Assembly (NCBI RefSeq): GCF_030811215.1 | Contig: NZ_JAUSQM010000001.1 | Span: 868,001-932,000 of the forward strand | Source of the DNA: Nocardioides massiliensis | GTDB taxonomy: Bacteria > Actinomycetota > Actinomycetes > Propionibacteriales > Nocardioidaceae | Length of the DNA stretch: 64,000 bases | Direction: 5' to 3' | Shown here: piece after piece, positions 8,304-17,232 of the stretch | Position numbering within the stretch: position 1 is the stretch's first letter | Layout of the letters: each line of letters opens with the position of its first letter | Translations under genes and position numbers: made by a program | Notes under the pieces: model-generated | Databases searched by the model: none | What the model saw: only the letters and a program-made list of their open reading frames with translations | Told to the model about the DNA's origin: nothing

Positions 8304-11005
8304 GACGACTCCTCGGTCGGGGTCGGGGAGGGAGCGGAGACGAACGCCCCCAGGTCGAGCACCGGGCGCCGGGCGCCGGGCGGCGGGTCCTGTGCGGCGG
8401 TCACGACGCTCACCCCGAGGGCGGCGATGCGGGCCAGCAGCTCCCACCGATCGGCGCGCACCGCGGCGTCGGCGTCGGCGTCGAGCCCGTCGACGAGCAG
8501 CAGCGCGCCGGGGCCCGCCTCCTCGGCCCAGGCGAGCAGGGCGTGGCGTGCGGGGAACTGCGCGAAGTAGGTCGCCGTCCGCCGGACCGCGGCGGCCTCG
8601 CCGGGGAGCACCCGGTCGCCCACGACGAGGGTGCCGTCGGCGATGGGGAGCCGCCCGGCGTACGCCGCGAGCAGCGCCCGGCGGCGCCAGCGCTCCGCAC
8701 CGACCACGACCGTGAGCTCGCCGGGACGCACGAGGTGGTGGACACCGGACACCACGACGCGGTCGCGCTCGTCGCGGATCTCGAGGTCCTCGGTCCGCAC
8801 GGCAACGGCACCGTGCTCCTCGACCCACTCCTGATGGGCGACGTGCACCTCGACGCCTGTGCCCTCCACGTCGAGCACCGGCAGCCGGCGGTCGAGCCAG
8901 CGCGGGAGCCGCCAGGCCCGGTCGCCCAGCATCGTGAGCACGGCCGGCACCAGGCTCATCCGCACCACGAACGCGTCGACGAACACCCCGACCGCCAGGC
9001 CGAGGGCGATCGGCTTCACCGCCGCGTCGGCATGCGGGACGAACGAGGCGAAGACGGCGATCATGATGATCGCGGCGGCCCCGACCACGCGGGCGTTGGC
9101 CGCGAACCCGTCGGCGACGGCGGCGCGCGCGTCACCGCCGTGCACGTACTCCTCGCGCATCCGGGAGACGAGGAACACCTCGTAGTCCATCGCCAGGCCG
9201 AACAGCACGCCCATGAGGATGATCGGCAGGAACGACACGACCGGTCCGGTGCGGGTGACGTTGAGCAGCTCGGCGAGGAAGCCGTGCTCGAAGACCAGCG
9301 CGACCGCGCCGAACGACGCGGCCACCGAGAGCAGGTAGCCGACCGTCGCCTTGATGGGGACGGCGATCGAGCGGAACACGATGGTCAGCAGGACCAGTGA
9401 CAGCCCCACGACCACGATGCCGAACGGCACGAGGGCGGCGCTGAGCCGGTCGGAGATGTCGATCGTGACGGCGGTGTGGCCGGTGACCCGCAGGTCGGTG
9501 ACGTCGTAGGCCTGCTCCAGCTCGGGGGCCACCCGACGGATCTCCCGCACGAGCTCGGCGGTGGCCGGGTCGGTCTGCCCGGTCTCCGGCACGATCTGGA
9601 CGATGCCGAGGTCGGCGGTGCGGTTGGGCGTCGCCAGCGCGACCACGTCGACGCCGTCGAGCTCGCCCAGGTCGGCGGCGAGGTCCTCCATCACCCCGAT
9701 CGGGTCCAGCGTGCGGATGATGTCCACGGTCACCAACAGCGGGCTGTTGAACCCCGGGCCGAACGCCTCCGAGACCCGGTCGTAGGTGACGCGCTCCGGA
9801 GCGTCGGGCGCGGCGGTGCCGTTGTCGGGCAGCGCCAGCGCCAGGCTCTGCGCCGGGAGCGCGAGCGCACCGAGTGCGACCACCCCGACCACGAGGGTCC
9901 ACACGGGCCGGGCCGTCACCAGGGCGACCCAGCGGCGCGCCGCGGGTGCGGGCTCGGCCGGCGCCGGATGGGACGTACGGCGGGGACGCGGACGCAGGCG
10001 CTCGCCGGCCAGCGCGAGGATGGCGGGGGTCGCGGTGAGGGCGATGAGCACAGCGACGGTCACGGCGCCGGCGGCTGCGAAGCCCATGACGGTGAGGAAC
10101 GGGATCCGCGCCGCGACCAGCCCGCACAACGCGATCACCACGGTGACGCCGGCGAAGATGACCGCGCTCCCGGCGGTCGCGAGCGACCGGGCGACCGACT
10201 CCGCGACCCCCATGCCGCTGCGCAGCTGCGAGCGATGGCGGGAGACGATGAACAGCGCGTAGTCGATGCCGACCGCCAGTCCGATCATCAGCGCGAGCGT
10301 CGGCGTCGTGGTGTTGATGGTGGTGAAGGCGCTGACGATCAGGAGCCCCGCCATCGCCACCCCGACGCCCAGGACGGCGGTGACGATCGGGATGCCTGCT
10401 GCGAGCAGCGACCCGAGGGTCAGCGCCAGCACCAGCAGCGCGACGCCGACGCCGACCGCCTCGGTCCACGACAGCGGCGTCGAGGTCTCCGCGAAGACCT
10501 GACCGCCGAGGTCGACCCGGAGGGCGGAGTCCTCCGGCACGTCGGTGGCGGCCTGCTCGAGCGCGTCGAGGACCGCGTCGTCGACCTGCTCGAGGCCGAT
10601 CGCGAGCTGCACCTGCGACAGCGCGTGCCGCCCGTCGTCGGAGACCGCCTGCGCCGCGGCCTGAGGTCCGTCGTCGAACGGGTCGGTCGCGACCCGCACG
10701 AGCTCGAGGTCGCCCAGCTGCGCGACGATCCGGCCGATCTCCGCGCGGTGGTCGGCGACACGCTCGCCCTCGCCGACGGAGAAGAGCACCTGGCCGGAGG
10801 TGCCGGCGAGCTCGGGGAAACGGTCGCCCAGCACGTCGATCCCCGCCTGGCTCTCGGTGCCGGGAATGCTCAGGTCGTCGGTGAGCTGGCCCCCGCCGAC
10901 AAGTGCGGCGCCGCCCAGCACTCCCAGGACCACGACCCACGCGACCAGCACCCGGCCGGCCCGGCGCGCGACGAGATGACCGAGTCGGTAGAGGGCGGTC
11001 GACAT
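8285..11005 (-). CDS. MMPL/RND-family transporter with degenerate ABC-ATPase-like C-terminal domain
   Basis: A 906-residue inner-membrane transporter. Residues 1-715 are a standard two-repeat MMPL architecture with 12 TM segments and two large loops (GLAVGIDYALFIVSRHRS and ILMGVLFGLAMDYEVFLVSR are the paired Asp-containing motifs). Unusually, about 190 residues follow the last TM segment and read like a worn ABC nucleotide-binding domain: VRPGELTVVVGAERWRRRALL stands where a Walker A would be (Lys replaced), and ALLLVDGLD resembles a Walker B; the signature and Q-loop are not visible. Lipid or drug export is the usual MMPL role. It is the first gene after the TetR operator. Confidence 0.9.
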   Translation of the reverse strand: MSTALYRLGHLVARRAGRVLVAWVVVLGVLGGAALVGGGQLTDDLSIPGTESQAGIDVLGDRFPELAGTSGQVLFSVGEGERVADHRAEIGRIVAQLGDLELVRVATDPFDDGPQAAAQAVSDDGRHALSQVQLAIGLEQVDDAVLDALEQAATDVPEDSALRVDLGGQVFAETSTPLSWTEAVGVGVALLVLALTLGSLLAAGIPIVTAVLGVGVAMAGLLIVSAFTTINTTTPTLALMIGLAVGIDYALFIVSRHRSQLRSGMGVAESVARSLATAGSAVIFAGVTVVIALCGLVAARIPFLTVMGFAAAGAVTVAVLIALTATPAILALAGERLRPRPRRTSHPAPAEPAPAARRWVALVTARPVWTLVVGVVALGALALPAQSLALALPDNGTAAPDAPERVTYDRVSEAFGPGFNSPLLVTVDIIRTLDPIGVMEDLAADLGELDGVDVVALATPNRTADLGIVQIVPETGQTDPATAELVREIRRVAPELEQAYDVTDLRVTGHTAVTIDISDRLSAALVPFGIVVVGLSLVLLTIVFRSIAVPIKATVGYLLSVAASFGAVALVFEHGFLAELLNVTRTGPVVSFLPIILMGVLFGLAMDYEVFLVSRMREEYVHGGDARAAVADGFAANARVVGAAAIIMIAVFASFVPHADAAVKPIALGLAVGVFVDAFVVRMSLVPAVLTMLGDRAWRLPRWLDRRLPVLDVEGTGVEVHVAHQEWVEEHGAVAVRTEDLEIRDERDRVVVSGVHHLVRPGELTVVVGAERWRRRALLAAYAGRLPIADGTLVVGDRVLPGEAAAVRRTATYFAQFPARHALLAWAEEAGPGALLLVDGLDADADAAVRADRWELLARIAALGVSVVTAAQDPPPGARRPVLDLGAFVSAPSPTPTEESSWSPVG

Positions 11006-11009
11006 GCCG

Positions 11010-11023
11010 ATACACTAGTGTAT
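11010..11023. promoter_or_regulatory. Perfect 14-bp palindromic operator (ATACACTAGTGTAT)
   Basis: A perfect palindrome four bases upstream of the MMPL start codon and 98 bases before the TetR-family gene on the other strand. Such A/T-containing palindromes between a TetR gene and a divergent exporter gene are typical TetR operators. The site would block MMPL/YhgE transcription and could autoregulate the repressor. Palindromy is seen directly; binding is inferred. Confidence 0.65.
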
Positions 11024-11070
11024 TGAATGCGTCGGCGTATCCTGCGGGCGCGTCACCTCGGTCACAGCGG

Positions 11071-11097
11071 CCGACAAACCCGACGAACCCGACGAAC
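11071..11097 (+). repeat. Three tandem 9-bp repeats (CCGACRAAC)
   Basis: CCGACAAAC, CCGACGAAC and CCGACGAAC follow directly in the leader upstream of the TetR-family gene. If translation began further upstream they would encode repeated Pro-Thr-Asn. No function is evident; slippage or a short regulatory repeat are possible. Confidence 0.5.
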
Positions 11098-11121
11098 CCC
11101 CTTTCCGACCCCTCCGAGGCG

Positions 11122-11757
11122 GTGAACCCCCAGGTGCCTGGCTCCACGGCCGCGACCGCACGCACGACCCGCAGCCGCGTCAACACCCGTCAGCGGCTCC
11201 TCGAGGCGGCGGCGACGGTCTTCGCCCAGAAGGGCGCGAACGGCGTGACCGTCGACGAGCTCACCACGGCGGCAGGGTTCAGCCGCGGGGCGTTCTACTC
11301 CAACTTCTCCAGCATCGAGGAGCTCTTCCACGCCGTCGTCGAGCTCCAGGCGCGCCAGCTGCTCGACAACGCCCGCGCGCTGGTCCAGCACCTCGACGAG
11401 GACTGGTCGGCGGAGTCGCTCGGGCTCGTGCTGCGCGGGCTCATGCCCGAGGACCAGTCGTGGTTCCTGCTCCAGCAGGAGTTCACGGTGCAGGCGATGC
11501 GCTCCGAGCGCACCCGGGAGGCGTTCGCGACGATGCACGCCGGACTGCGCGGGGAGATCGAGGAGATCGTCGCCTCCGGACTGGCGAAGATCGGCCGGCG
11601 TCCGGTGGTGCCCATCGGACATCTCTGCGAGACGGTCGTCGCGCTGTTCCTGCACGGCATGGCCAACGACCACCACAAGGCTGGTGTCCTCGACTCCACG
11701 ACCGCCGCGAGCGAGGTCCTGCCGCACGTGCTGATCGGACTCTCCGAGCCCGCCTGA
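11122..11757 (+). CDS. TetR/AcrR-family transcriptional repressor
   Basis: A roughly 211-residue regulator with an N-terminal helix-turn-helix (TRQRLLEAAATVFAQKG, VTVDELTTAAGFSRGAFYSNF) and a helical ligand-binding C-terminal domain. It diverges from the MMPL/YhgE pair, with a perfect palindrome between them, so it most likely represses that transporter operon and itself. The start is uncertain: GTG 11122, GTG 11134 and a TTG near the palindrome are all possible; 11122 keeps the usual short arm before the HTH. The inducer is unknown. Confidence 0.88.
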   Translation: MNPQVPGSTAATARTTRSRVNTRQRLLEAAATVFAQKGANGVTVDELTTAAGFSRGAFYSNFSSIEELFHAVVELQARQLLDNARALVQHLDEDWSAESLGLVLRGLMPEDQSWFLLQQEFTVQAMRSERTREAFATMHAGLRGEIEEIVASGLAKIGRRPVVPIGHLCETVVALFLHGMANDHHKAGVLDSTTAASEVLPHVLIGLSEPA

Positions 11758-11758
11758 C

Positions 11759-12535
11759 TCAGACTGCTTGGGCCGGGCCGAACGTCATCGCCAGGTTGGC
11801 GATCGTGGTGCTGAACAGCGCCCGCTTGGGCAGGCCGAGCCCGGCCAGGTCGCGCGCGATCGGGTGGTCACCGAGCCGCAGCCGCGCGCCGCCGGGGCGG
11901 CTGCGCACCCCGGTGGGGTTCATCTCCCAGGTCGTCGCGCGGGTGACCCCGTCGAGGTGGGAGTACGCCGTGAGCGCGAGGCCGAGACCCGGCGCCGGCA
12001 GCGGGAGTCCCCGGCCGACGCCGAACTCGCAGACGCGGCGACCGTCGAGGTCGACGCGGGTCGTCCTCCGCGACCCGGTGAGGTCGGTGACGAAGGTCCC
12101 GACCTGCTTCGGGAAGCCCCAGATCCCGCGCCCGGCCGCGCACGTGAACTCCCCATCCACCGGCAGCTCGTGGATCAGCACGCCGGCGGCACCCGAGCGC
12201 AGCGCCCGCCACGCGTCCCGCGGCCGCGCGGTCACCGGCAGCGCGGCGTCGTGACGCGCCACCAGCACCGCGACGCCGAGCTCGTCGTAGGGACCGAGGT
12301 CGTTGTCGACGTACTTCACGAACACCAGGCCGACCATCGCCCGCCCTGGCAGGACCGGCAGTGCCCGTAGCCCCGAGTCGGCGATCAGCCGCTGGGTGCG
12401 GTCGTGCGGGACGGCGTACATCGCGGTGAAGGCCTCGGCGCGACGGACCTGGACGGGCAGGCTCACCTCGCGGCCGAGCACCTCGACCGAGGCGGCGGAG
12501 GAGCGGCTGGCTCGGGCGGAGCGGGAGGGGTCCAC
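11759..12535 (-). CDS. Acetoacetate decarboxylase-like protein
   Basis: A 258-residue protein of the acetoacetate decarboxylase superfamily. The Schiff-base lysine region is recognisable as GIWGFPKQVGTF, and the N-terminal half shows GLVFVKYVDNDLGPYDELGVAV. Family members decarboxylate beta-keto acids or act as aldolase-dehydratases through an imine. The gene starts close to the divergent sensor kinase (about 50 bp) and converges with the TetR gene with one base between stops. The substrate is unknown. Confidence 0.83.
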   Translation of the reverse strand: MDPSRSARASRSSAASVEVLGREVSLPVQVRRAEAFTAMYAVPHDRTQRLIADSGLRALPVLPGRAMVGLVFVKYVDNDLGPYDELGVAVLVARHDAALPVTARPRDAWRALRSGAAGVLIHELPVDGEFTCAAGRGIWGFPKQVGTFVTDLTGSRRTTRVDLDGRRVCEFGVGRGLPLPAPGLGLALTAYSHLDGVTRATTWEMNPTGVRSRPGGARLRLGDHPIARDLAGLGLPKRALFSTTIANLAMTFGPAQAV

Positions 12536-12585
12536 AACCGCCGAGTGTGCCGAATCATGGCGCGAAGCGCCAGGGATGCACGACG

Positions 12586-15396
12586 ATGGAGCCCATGGTC
12601 GGCACGCACCCGGGGACGCAGCGGTGGTACGTCGTCCCCGTCGCGGCGATCGGGGTCTTCGTGCTGGCCGTGCTGTCGATCCGGCTCACGCCCGCCACCA
12701 CGGTCGCTGCCTGGTGGCCGGCCAGCGGAGTGACGATCCTCGCCCTGGTCACGCTGCGCCGCGGCCCTCAGTGGAGCGCGATGCTCGCCCTGGCCGGCGT
12801 GGCGGTCGCGGCCGCGAACCTCACCGGCGGCCGCGGCCTCGACACTGCGGCCGGGTTCGGGATCGCGGCCGTCGTCGAGGCCGCCGTGGTGATCGCGGTG
12901 CTGCGGTCGCGCACCGCACCTCGACCCCTCAGCCTGGCCCGTCCCACCGACCTCGTCCGGCTGTTGTGGGGCACGGCGGCCGGCGTCGGCGCGGGCTTCG
13001 TCGTCGCCGCGCTCACCGCGTTCGTCACCGAGGGCGCCTCGTTGTGGGACGTGGCGCCGTACCTGCTGACCCACGCCTCCGGGATCCTGCTGGTCGCGCC
13101 GCTCGGCTTCCTGGACGGACTCGCCCCGGTGGCCTGGCGGCACCGCGAGACCGCCCTGCAGTGGGCGTTGACCCTGGGCGCCACCGCCGTCGTCTTCGCC
13201 CCCAGCCAGCCCTACCGGCTGTCGTTCGCGCTCTTCCCGTTGCTCGTCTGGGGCGCGCTGCGGGTCGGGGTGCGCTCGATGGCCTACCAGCAGCTGGCGT
13301 TGGCGGTCCTCGCAGCGTCGCTCCTGCGCATCGACGTGATCCTCCTCGACCGCACGGAGGACCTGCACGAGCATCTCGTGCTGATCCAGGCGTTCCTGAT
13401 CGCCGCAGCCGTCATCGTCCTGCCCCTCGCGGTGGTCGTCGACCAGCGCCAGGAGCTCAACCGGCGGATCAGCGAGAGCGAGGAGCTGTTCCGCCGCTCG
13501 TTCCGCGAGTCGCTCACCGGCATGCTGATGATGCGCCGGGAGCCGACCACCAGCGGGCGCACGCCGCTGGCCATCTTGGACCTCAATGCCACCGCCGCGG
13601 AGATCCTCGGCGGCACGAAACCCGAGCTCCTGGGTCAGGACTGGGCGGCGATGATCGCCACGGACGACCTCTCGCAGGTCGTCGCCGAGATGGAGATCGG
13701 CCTGCGGTCGGGATGGACCGAGGAGGTCGACCTGGTCGACCGGCGTCGACGCGTGCAGGTGGCTCTCTCGGTCCTGAGCGGCGGCGCCTCCGACGGTGTC
13801 TTCGTCGCGCAGATGGTCGACGTGACCGCGACGCACGAGGCGGCCCTCGACCTGCGCACGGAGCGTGACTTCAGCGCCGCGATCCTCAGCACGACGGCCA
13901 GCCTGATCCTCGTCGTCGGAGTCGACGGCCTCGTGGTCGGCATGAACCGGGCCGCGGAGACCGCGACCGGTTTCGCGGAGACGGAGGTCATCGGAGAGCC
14001 CGTCTGGTCGAGCCTGGTGCCGCCCGAGGAGCAGCAGACCGTGCGGTCCTGGTTCACGACCCCGACCGGCGTGCCGTCCGCCCACGAGGGCAGCCTCGCG
14101 ACCCGCAGCGGCGGCAGACGACAGGTCGTCTGGTCCTGCTCCTACCTGCGCGATGACCGCGGCACCCCCACCCACGCCGTACTGACCGGGCTCGACGTGA
14201 CCGGGGAGCGCACCACCCGGCAGCTGGTGTCCCACCTGCTGGAGGCGGCGTCGGCGACGGCCATCATCGGCACCGACCTGGACGCGGTCATCACGGTCTT
14301 CAACCGCGGGGCAGAGGAGCTGCTCGGGATCACGGCGGCCGAGGTGCTGGGCGTCGCGACCCCGGCCCGGTTCCTCGACGATGTCGAGCTGGAGACGCGG
14401 AACGCGAGCGCCGACCGCATGGAGGAGCTGCTGCGCCGGCTCGCCGACGACGCGGACTCCTACACGGACTGGACGTTCCTCACCCGCGACGGCGACCGGC
14501 GGATCGTGGCCCTGGCCGTGAACCGGGTGCGCGACTCCCTGGGCGAGCAGATCGGCTACCTCATCGTCGGGCGCGACGTCACCGAGCTGCGCGAGCAGAA
14601 CGAGCTGCTGGAGAGCGCCCTGCGCAAGGAGCGCGAGGTCGTCGAGAACATGCGCCTGCTCGACCAGGCCAAGGACGACTTCATCTCCACGGTCAGCCAC
14701 GAGCTGCGTACGCCGCTGACCTCGATCGTGGGCTACACCGAGATGCTGCAGGAGGGGATGGGCGGCGAGGTCGCCCCCGAGCAGGACCGGCTGCTCGACA
14801 TCGTGCGGCGCAACGCGGAGCGGCTGACCACCCTGGTCGAGGACCTGCTCACGCTCTCGCGCATGGAGGCCGGCTCGTTCGCGCTCGAGCGGACGACCCT
14901 GGACCTGCGCGAGGTGGTCGTCACCGCTCAGGACAGCCTGCGACCGCTCTTCGAGAGCCGGGACGTGGCGGTGGAGTTCGACCTGCCCGCGACGAGCGTC
15001 CTGGTGACCGGCGACCGGCTCCAGCTCGAGCGGGTGATCCTCAACCTGGTCAACAACGCGGTGAAGTTCACCGAGGACGGCGGGGCGGTCACCTGTCGGC
15101 TCACGGTCGAGCCCGGGGCGGAGCACGCGCGGCTCGTCGTGTCCGACACCGGCATCGGCATCCCCGAGGCCGACCTCGGGCAGCTGTTCACCCGGTTCTT
15201 CCGCAGCGCCAACGCCCAGGAGCGCGCCATCCAGGGCACCGGCCTGGGGCTCTCGATCGTGCACCGGATCGTCGAGGCGCACGGTGGCACCATCGCGGTG
15301 GAGTCACAGACCGACGTCGGGACGACGTTCCGGGTGGAGATGCCGTTGCTGGGCGCCACCGCTGTCGCGGTCCGCAGCGACGTCGCCGGGGCCTGA
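12586..15396 (+). CDS. MASE1-PAS sensor histidine kinase
   Basis: A 936-residue membrane sensor kinase. Order: MASE1 integral-membrane sensory domain with about eight TM segments (residues 10-300, includes WWPASGVTILAL), three PAS-like domains (about 310-690), HisKA with phospho-acceptor His705 in STVSHELRTPLTS, and HATPase with N-box LNLVNNAVKF, G1 DTGIGIPEADLGQLF and G2 GTGLGLSIVHRIVEAHGG. Start ATG 12586 is chosen over GTG 12547 because AGGGA lies about ten bases before it. No response regulator is adjacent, so its partner could be one of the orphan regulators at 5390 or 22422. Confidence 0.93.
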   Translation: MEPMVGTHPGTQRWYVVPVAAIGVFVLAVLSIRLTPATTVAAWWPASGVTILALVTLRRGPQWSAMLALAGVAVAAANLTGGRGLDTAAGFGIAAVVEAAVVIAVLRSRTAPRPLSLARPTDLVRLLWGTAAGVGAGFVVAALTAFVTEGASLWDVAPYLLTHASGILLVAPLGFLDGLAPVAWRHRETALQWALTLGATAVVFAPSQPYRLSFALFPLLVWGALRVGVRSMAYQQLALAVLAASLLRIDVILLDRTEDLHEHLVLIQAFLIAAAVIVLPLAVVVDQRQELNRRISESEELFRRSFRESLTGMLMMRREPTTSGRTPLAILDLNATAAEILGGTKPELLGQDWAAMIATDDLSQVVAEMEIGLRSGWTEEVDLVDRRRRVQVALSVLSGGASDGVFVAQMVDVTATHEAALDLRTERDFSAAILSTTASLILVVGVDGLVVGMNRAAETATGFAETEVIGEPVWSSLVPPEEQQTVRSWFTTPTGVPSAHEGSLATRSGGRRQVVWSCSYLRDDRGTPTHAVLTGLDVTGERTTRQLVSHLLEAASATAIIGTDLDAVITVFNRGAEELLGITAAEVLGVATPARFLDDVELETRNASADRMEELLRRLADDADSYTDWTFLTRDGDRRIVALAVNRVRDSLGEQIGYLIVGRDVTELREQNELLESALRKEREVVENMRLLDQAKDDFISTVSHELRTPLTSIVGYTEMLQEGMGGEVAPEQDRLLDIVRRNAERLTTLVEDLLTLSRMEAGSFALERTTLDLREVVVTAQDSLRPLFESRDVAVEFDLPATSVLVTGDRLQLERVILNLVNNAVKFTEDGGAVTCRLTVEPGAEHARLVVSDTGIGIPEADLGQLFTRFFRSANAQERAIQGTGLGLSIVHRIVEAHGGTIAVESQTDVGTTFRVEMPLLGATAVAVRSDVAGA

Positions 15397-15399
15397 CGG

Positions 15400-15795
15400 T
15401 CAGAGGCTGCGGCGCACCGCGGCCAGCGACGACAGCGCGGCGTCGGCCGCCCGGCGCCGGCCGCGCACCGCGCCGAGCAGGTCGAGGAGGTCCTGCATGC
15501 CGACGGCCTCCTCGCGGAAGAGCGTCGCGTGTCCGGCGACCTCGCCGACCCGCTCGAGCGCCTGCTCCTCGGGCATGCGCACTTCGAGCTCGATGCGGTA
15601 GACGGCTTCGGTCGCCTGCGACCCGGGGTCGCGGTCGGCGACCGTGGCCGCCCAGTAGTCGTCGGTGGCGGGGTCGCGCACGACCACCCGCTCGCCCGGC
15701 TCGAGGGGACGGAGCAGACCAGCATCGCCGTGGCGCACGACCAACGACCGACTCCGCCGCGTCAGCAGCGGGACCGACGTCTCGACGAGCTCCAT
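15400..15795 (-). CDS. Hypothetical protein, helical C-terminus
   Basis: A 131-residue cytosolic protein that I do not recognise. The N-terminal half looks like a beta-rich small domain (LLRPLEPGERVVVRDPATDDYWAATV), and the C-terminal half is helical and Ala/Arg rich (LFREEAVGMQDLLDLLGAVRG). The start at 15795 is supported by GGAGGACAC directly upstream; an ATG 18 bases earlier is the alternative. It converges with the sensor kinase, three bases between stops. No signal peptide or TM segment. Confidence 0.7.
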   Translation of the reverse strand: MELVETSVPLLTRRSRSLVVRHGDAGLLRPLEPGERVVVRDPATDDYWAATVADRDPGSQATEAVYRIELEVRMPEEQALERVGEVAGHATLFREEAVGMQDLLDLLGAVRGRRRAADAALSSLAAVRRSL

Positions 15796-15910
15796 GCGTG
15801 TCCTCCATGTCATCCGAGTGACGCCACGCGAGGTGGCGCTGGACGGGACAACGAGGCGGACCGGCGAGAGGTCACGCACCGCCGGAGGAGACATCCGGGG
15901 GAAATTGGAA

Positions 15911-15946
15911 GCGGTCCGCGCCGACGGGGGAGGCGACGCGGACCGC
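15911..15946 (-). terminator. Perfect 10-bp hairpin downstream of the LCP gene
   Basis: GCGGTCCGCG (15911-15920) pairs exactly with CGCGGACCGC (15937-15946), 16-nt loop. It lies in the 252-bp gap 15796-16047, which otherwise holds nothing I recognise, 100 bp past the stop of the minus-strand LCP gene and before the next minus-strand gene. A transcription terminator is the simplest reading. Confidence 0.5.
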
Positions 15947-16047
15947 GATGCCGGTGGAGTCTCGGGTCTCCGCCGACATCTGAAGCATGCCACGGTCCGA
16001 GGGCCGCGGACCAGCGTGTGCGGAAACCTTGAGGATTCGTTGCAGAT

Positions 16048-17223
16048 TCACCTACACAGGCCGTCGGGTGTCGCCTCGAGCTGGTCGTCCGGTGCGTCCG
16101 GCTCGGTGCTCGGGCCGGGACCGCCCGGACCCTTCGGTCCACCCCCGCTGCCCGGCTGGTCCGCGGCCCGGATGGCGCCCTCGGCGTACGGACCCAGGGG
16201 CTCGTCGGCGCGGATCCGCTCCCACAGCCCCTCGGCCTCGGGGGTCCACTCCAGCCGTCCCGGCTGGGTCGTCGACTCGACGAACGGCACGGTCACGAAC
16301 TCGATGTTGTCCAACCCGATGCCGGCGAACTGGCGCGCGAGCTGGGTGAGGTCCCAGACGCCGCCGAGACCGGGGTCGATCGTGAGCGACGCGGTGGCGG
16401 CGTCGAGGAAGCTCAGCAGTCGGTGGGGTTGCAGCAGCATGTCGGCCGACACGACCTGCGCGGCCATCGACGCGACGAACGCCTGCTGGCGCCGCATCCG
16501 CCCGATGTCGCCGGTGCGGGAGAGGTTCTGCCGCTCGCGCACGTAGTCGAGCGACTGATCGCCGTCGAGCTTCTGCACGCCGGCGTCGAGGAAGATCCCC
16601 TTGTCGGGGTCGTTGACCGCGAACGGGATGCAGACCTCGACCCCACCGATCGCGTCGACCATGCGCTTGAAGCCGGTGAAGTCGATCTCGACGTGGTGCT
16701 CGATACGCACCCCGGTGAGCTGCTCGACCGTCTGGATCAGGCAGGCCGCCCCACCGACCTCGTAGGCCTCGTTGAACATCACCTGCGTCTCGCCGGGCAC
16801 GACCGTGCCGTCGGCCAGGGTGCAGTCGGGGCGGTCCACGAGCCCGTCGCGCGGCAGCGAGACGCCGTACGCCCGCCGCCGGTCTGCCGAGAGGTGCATG
16901 AGGATCGTGACGTCGGCGCGCTCGGAGTCGGCGGCCTCCTCGTCGATCGCGTTGTCGCCCTCGCGGCTGTCGGAGCCCATCACCAGGATGTCGAGCGGCA
17001 GGCGCGGTCCGTCCTCGACCTCGTTGGTCGGCCGGTCGGTGAGCTGGGCGTCGTAGTCCGCGCGGGTGATGTTGGCGTTGAGGTGCCGAACGAGGGCGTA
17101 GGCGCCGAGCCCGGTGACGAGCAGGAGCGTGACGAAGATGCCGATCGTCACCTGCCAACGCCGGCGCCGCCACCACACGGGCGACCCGGCAGCGGCCTCC
17201 CCTCCGGAGGCGTCAGCGCTCAC
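16048..17223 (-). CDS. LytR-CpsA-Psr (LCP) family cell-wall glycopolymer ligase
   Basis: A 391-residue membrane-anchored protein. Short basic cytosolic head, one TM segment (VTIGIFVTLLLVTGLGAYAL, about residues 25-45), then the LCP catalytic domain outside the cell. Recognisable LCP motifs are PLDILVMGSDSRE, ADVTILMHLSADRR, SLPRDG, NEAYEVGG, DFTGFKRMVDAIGGVEV and LDYVRERQN with RMRRQQAF. Members attach polyprenyl-linked polymers to peptidoglycan or arabinogalactan. A Pro/Gly-rich tail (residues about 355-385) is a low-complexity extension. Nine bases separate it from the cyclase gene upstream, so they may be co-transcribed. Confidence 0.93.
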   Translation of the reverse strand: MSADASGGEAAAGSPVWWRRRRWQVTIGIFVTLLLVTGLGAYALVRHLNANITRADYDAQLTDRPTNEVEDGPRLPLDILVMGSDSREGDNAIDEEAADSERADVTILMHLSADRRRAYGVSLPRDGLVDRPDCTLADGTVVPGETQVMFNEAYEVGGAACLIQTVEQLTGVRIEHHVEIDFTGFKRMVDAIGGVEVCIPFAVNDPDKGIFLDAGVQKLDGDQSLDYVRERQNLSRTGDIGRMRRQQAFVASMAAQVVSADMLLQPHRLLSFLDAATASLTIDPGLGGVWDLTQLARQFAGIGLDNIEFVTVPFVESTTQPGRLEWTPEAEGLWERIRADEPLGPYAEGAIRAADQPGSGGGPKGPGGPGPSTEPDAPDDQLEATPDGLCR

Positions 17224-17232
17224 CGAGCCACC

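Noticed and set aside
11029-11121. An N-terminal extension of the TetR protein with Pro-Thr-Asn repeats
   Set aside because: It would start at TTG inside or next to the operator and add a disordered, repeat-derived tail not typical of the family; a GTG closer to the HTH fits better.
12463-15282. A 939-codon open frame antisense to the sensor kinase
   Set aside because: It has no domain resemblance, it is the codon-bias shadow of a well-supported histidine kinase, and its composition is low-complexity Arg/Gly/Asp.
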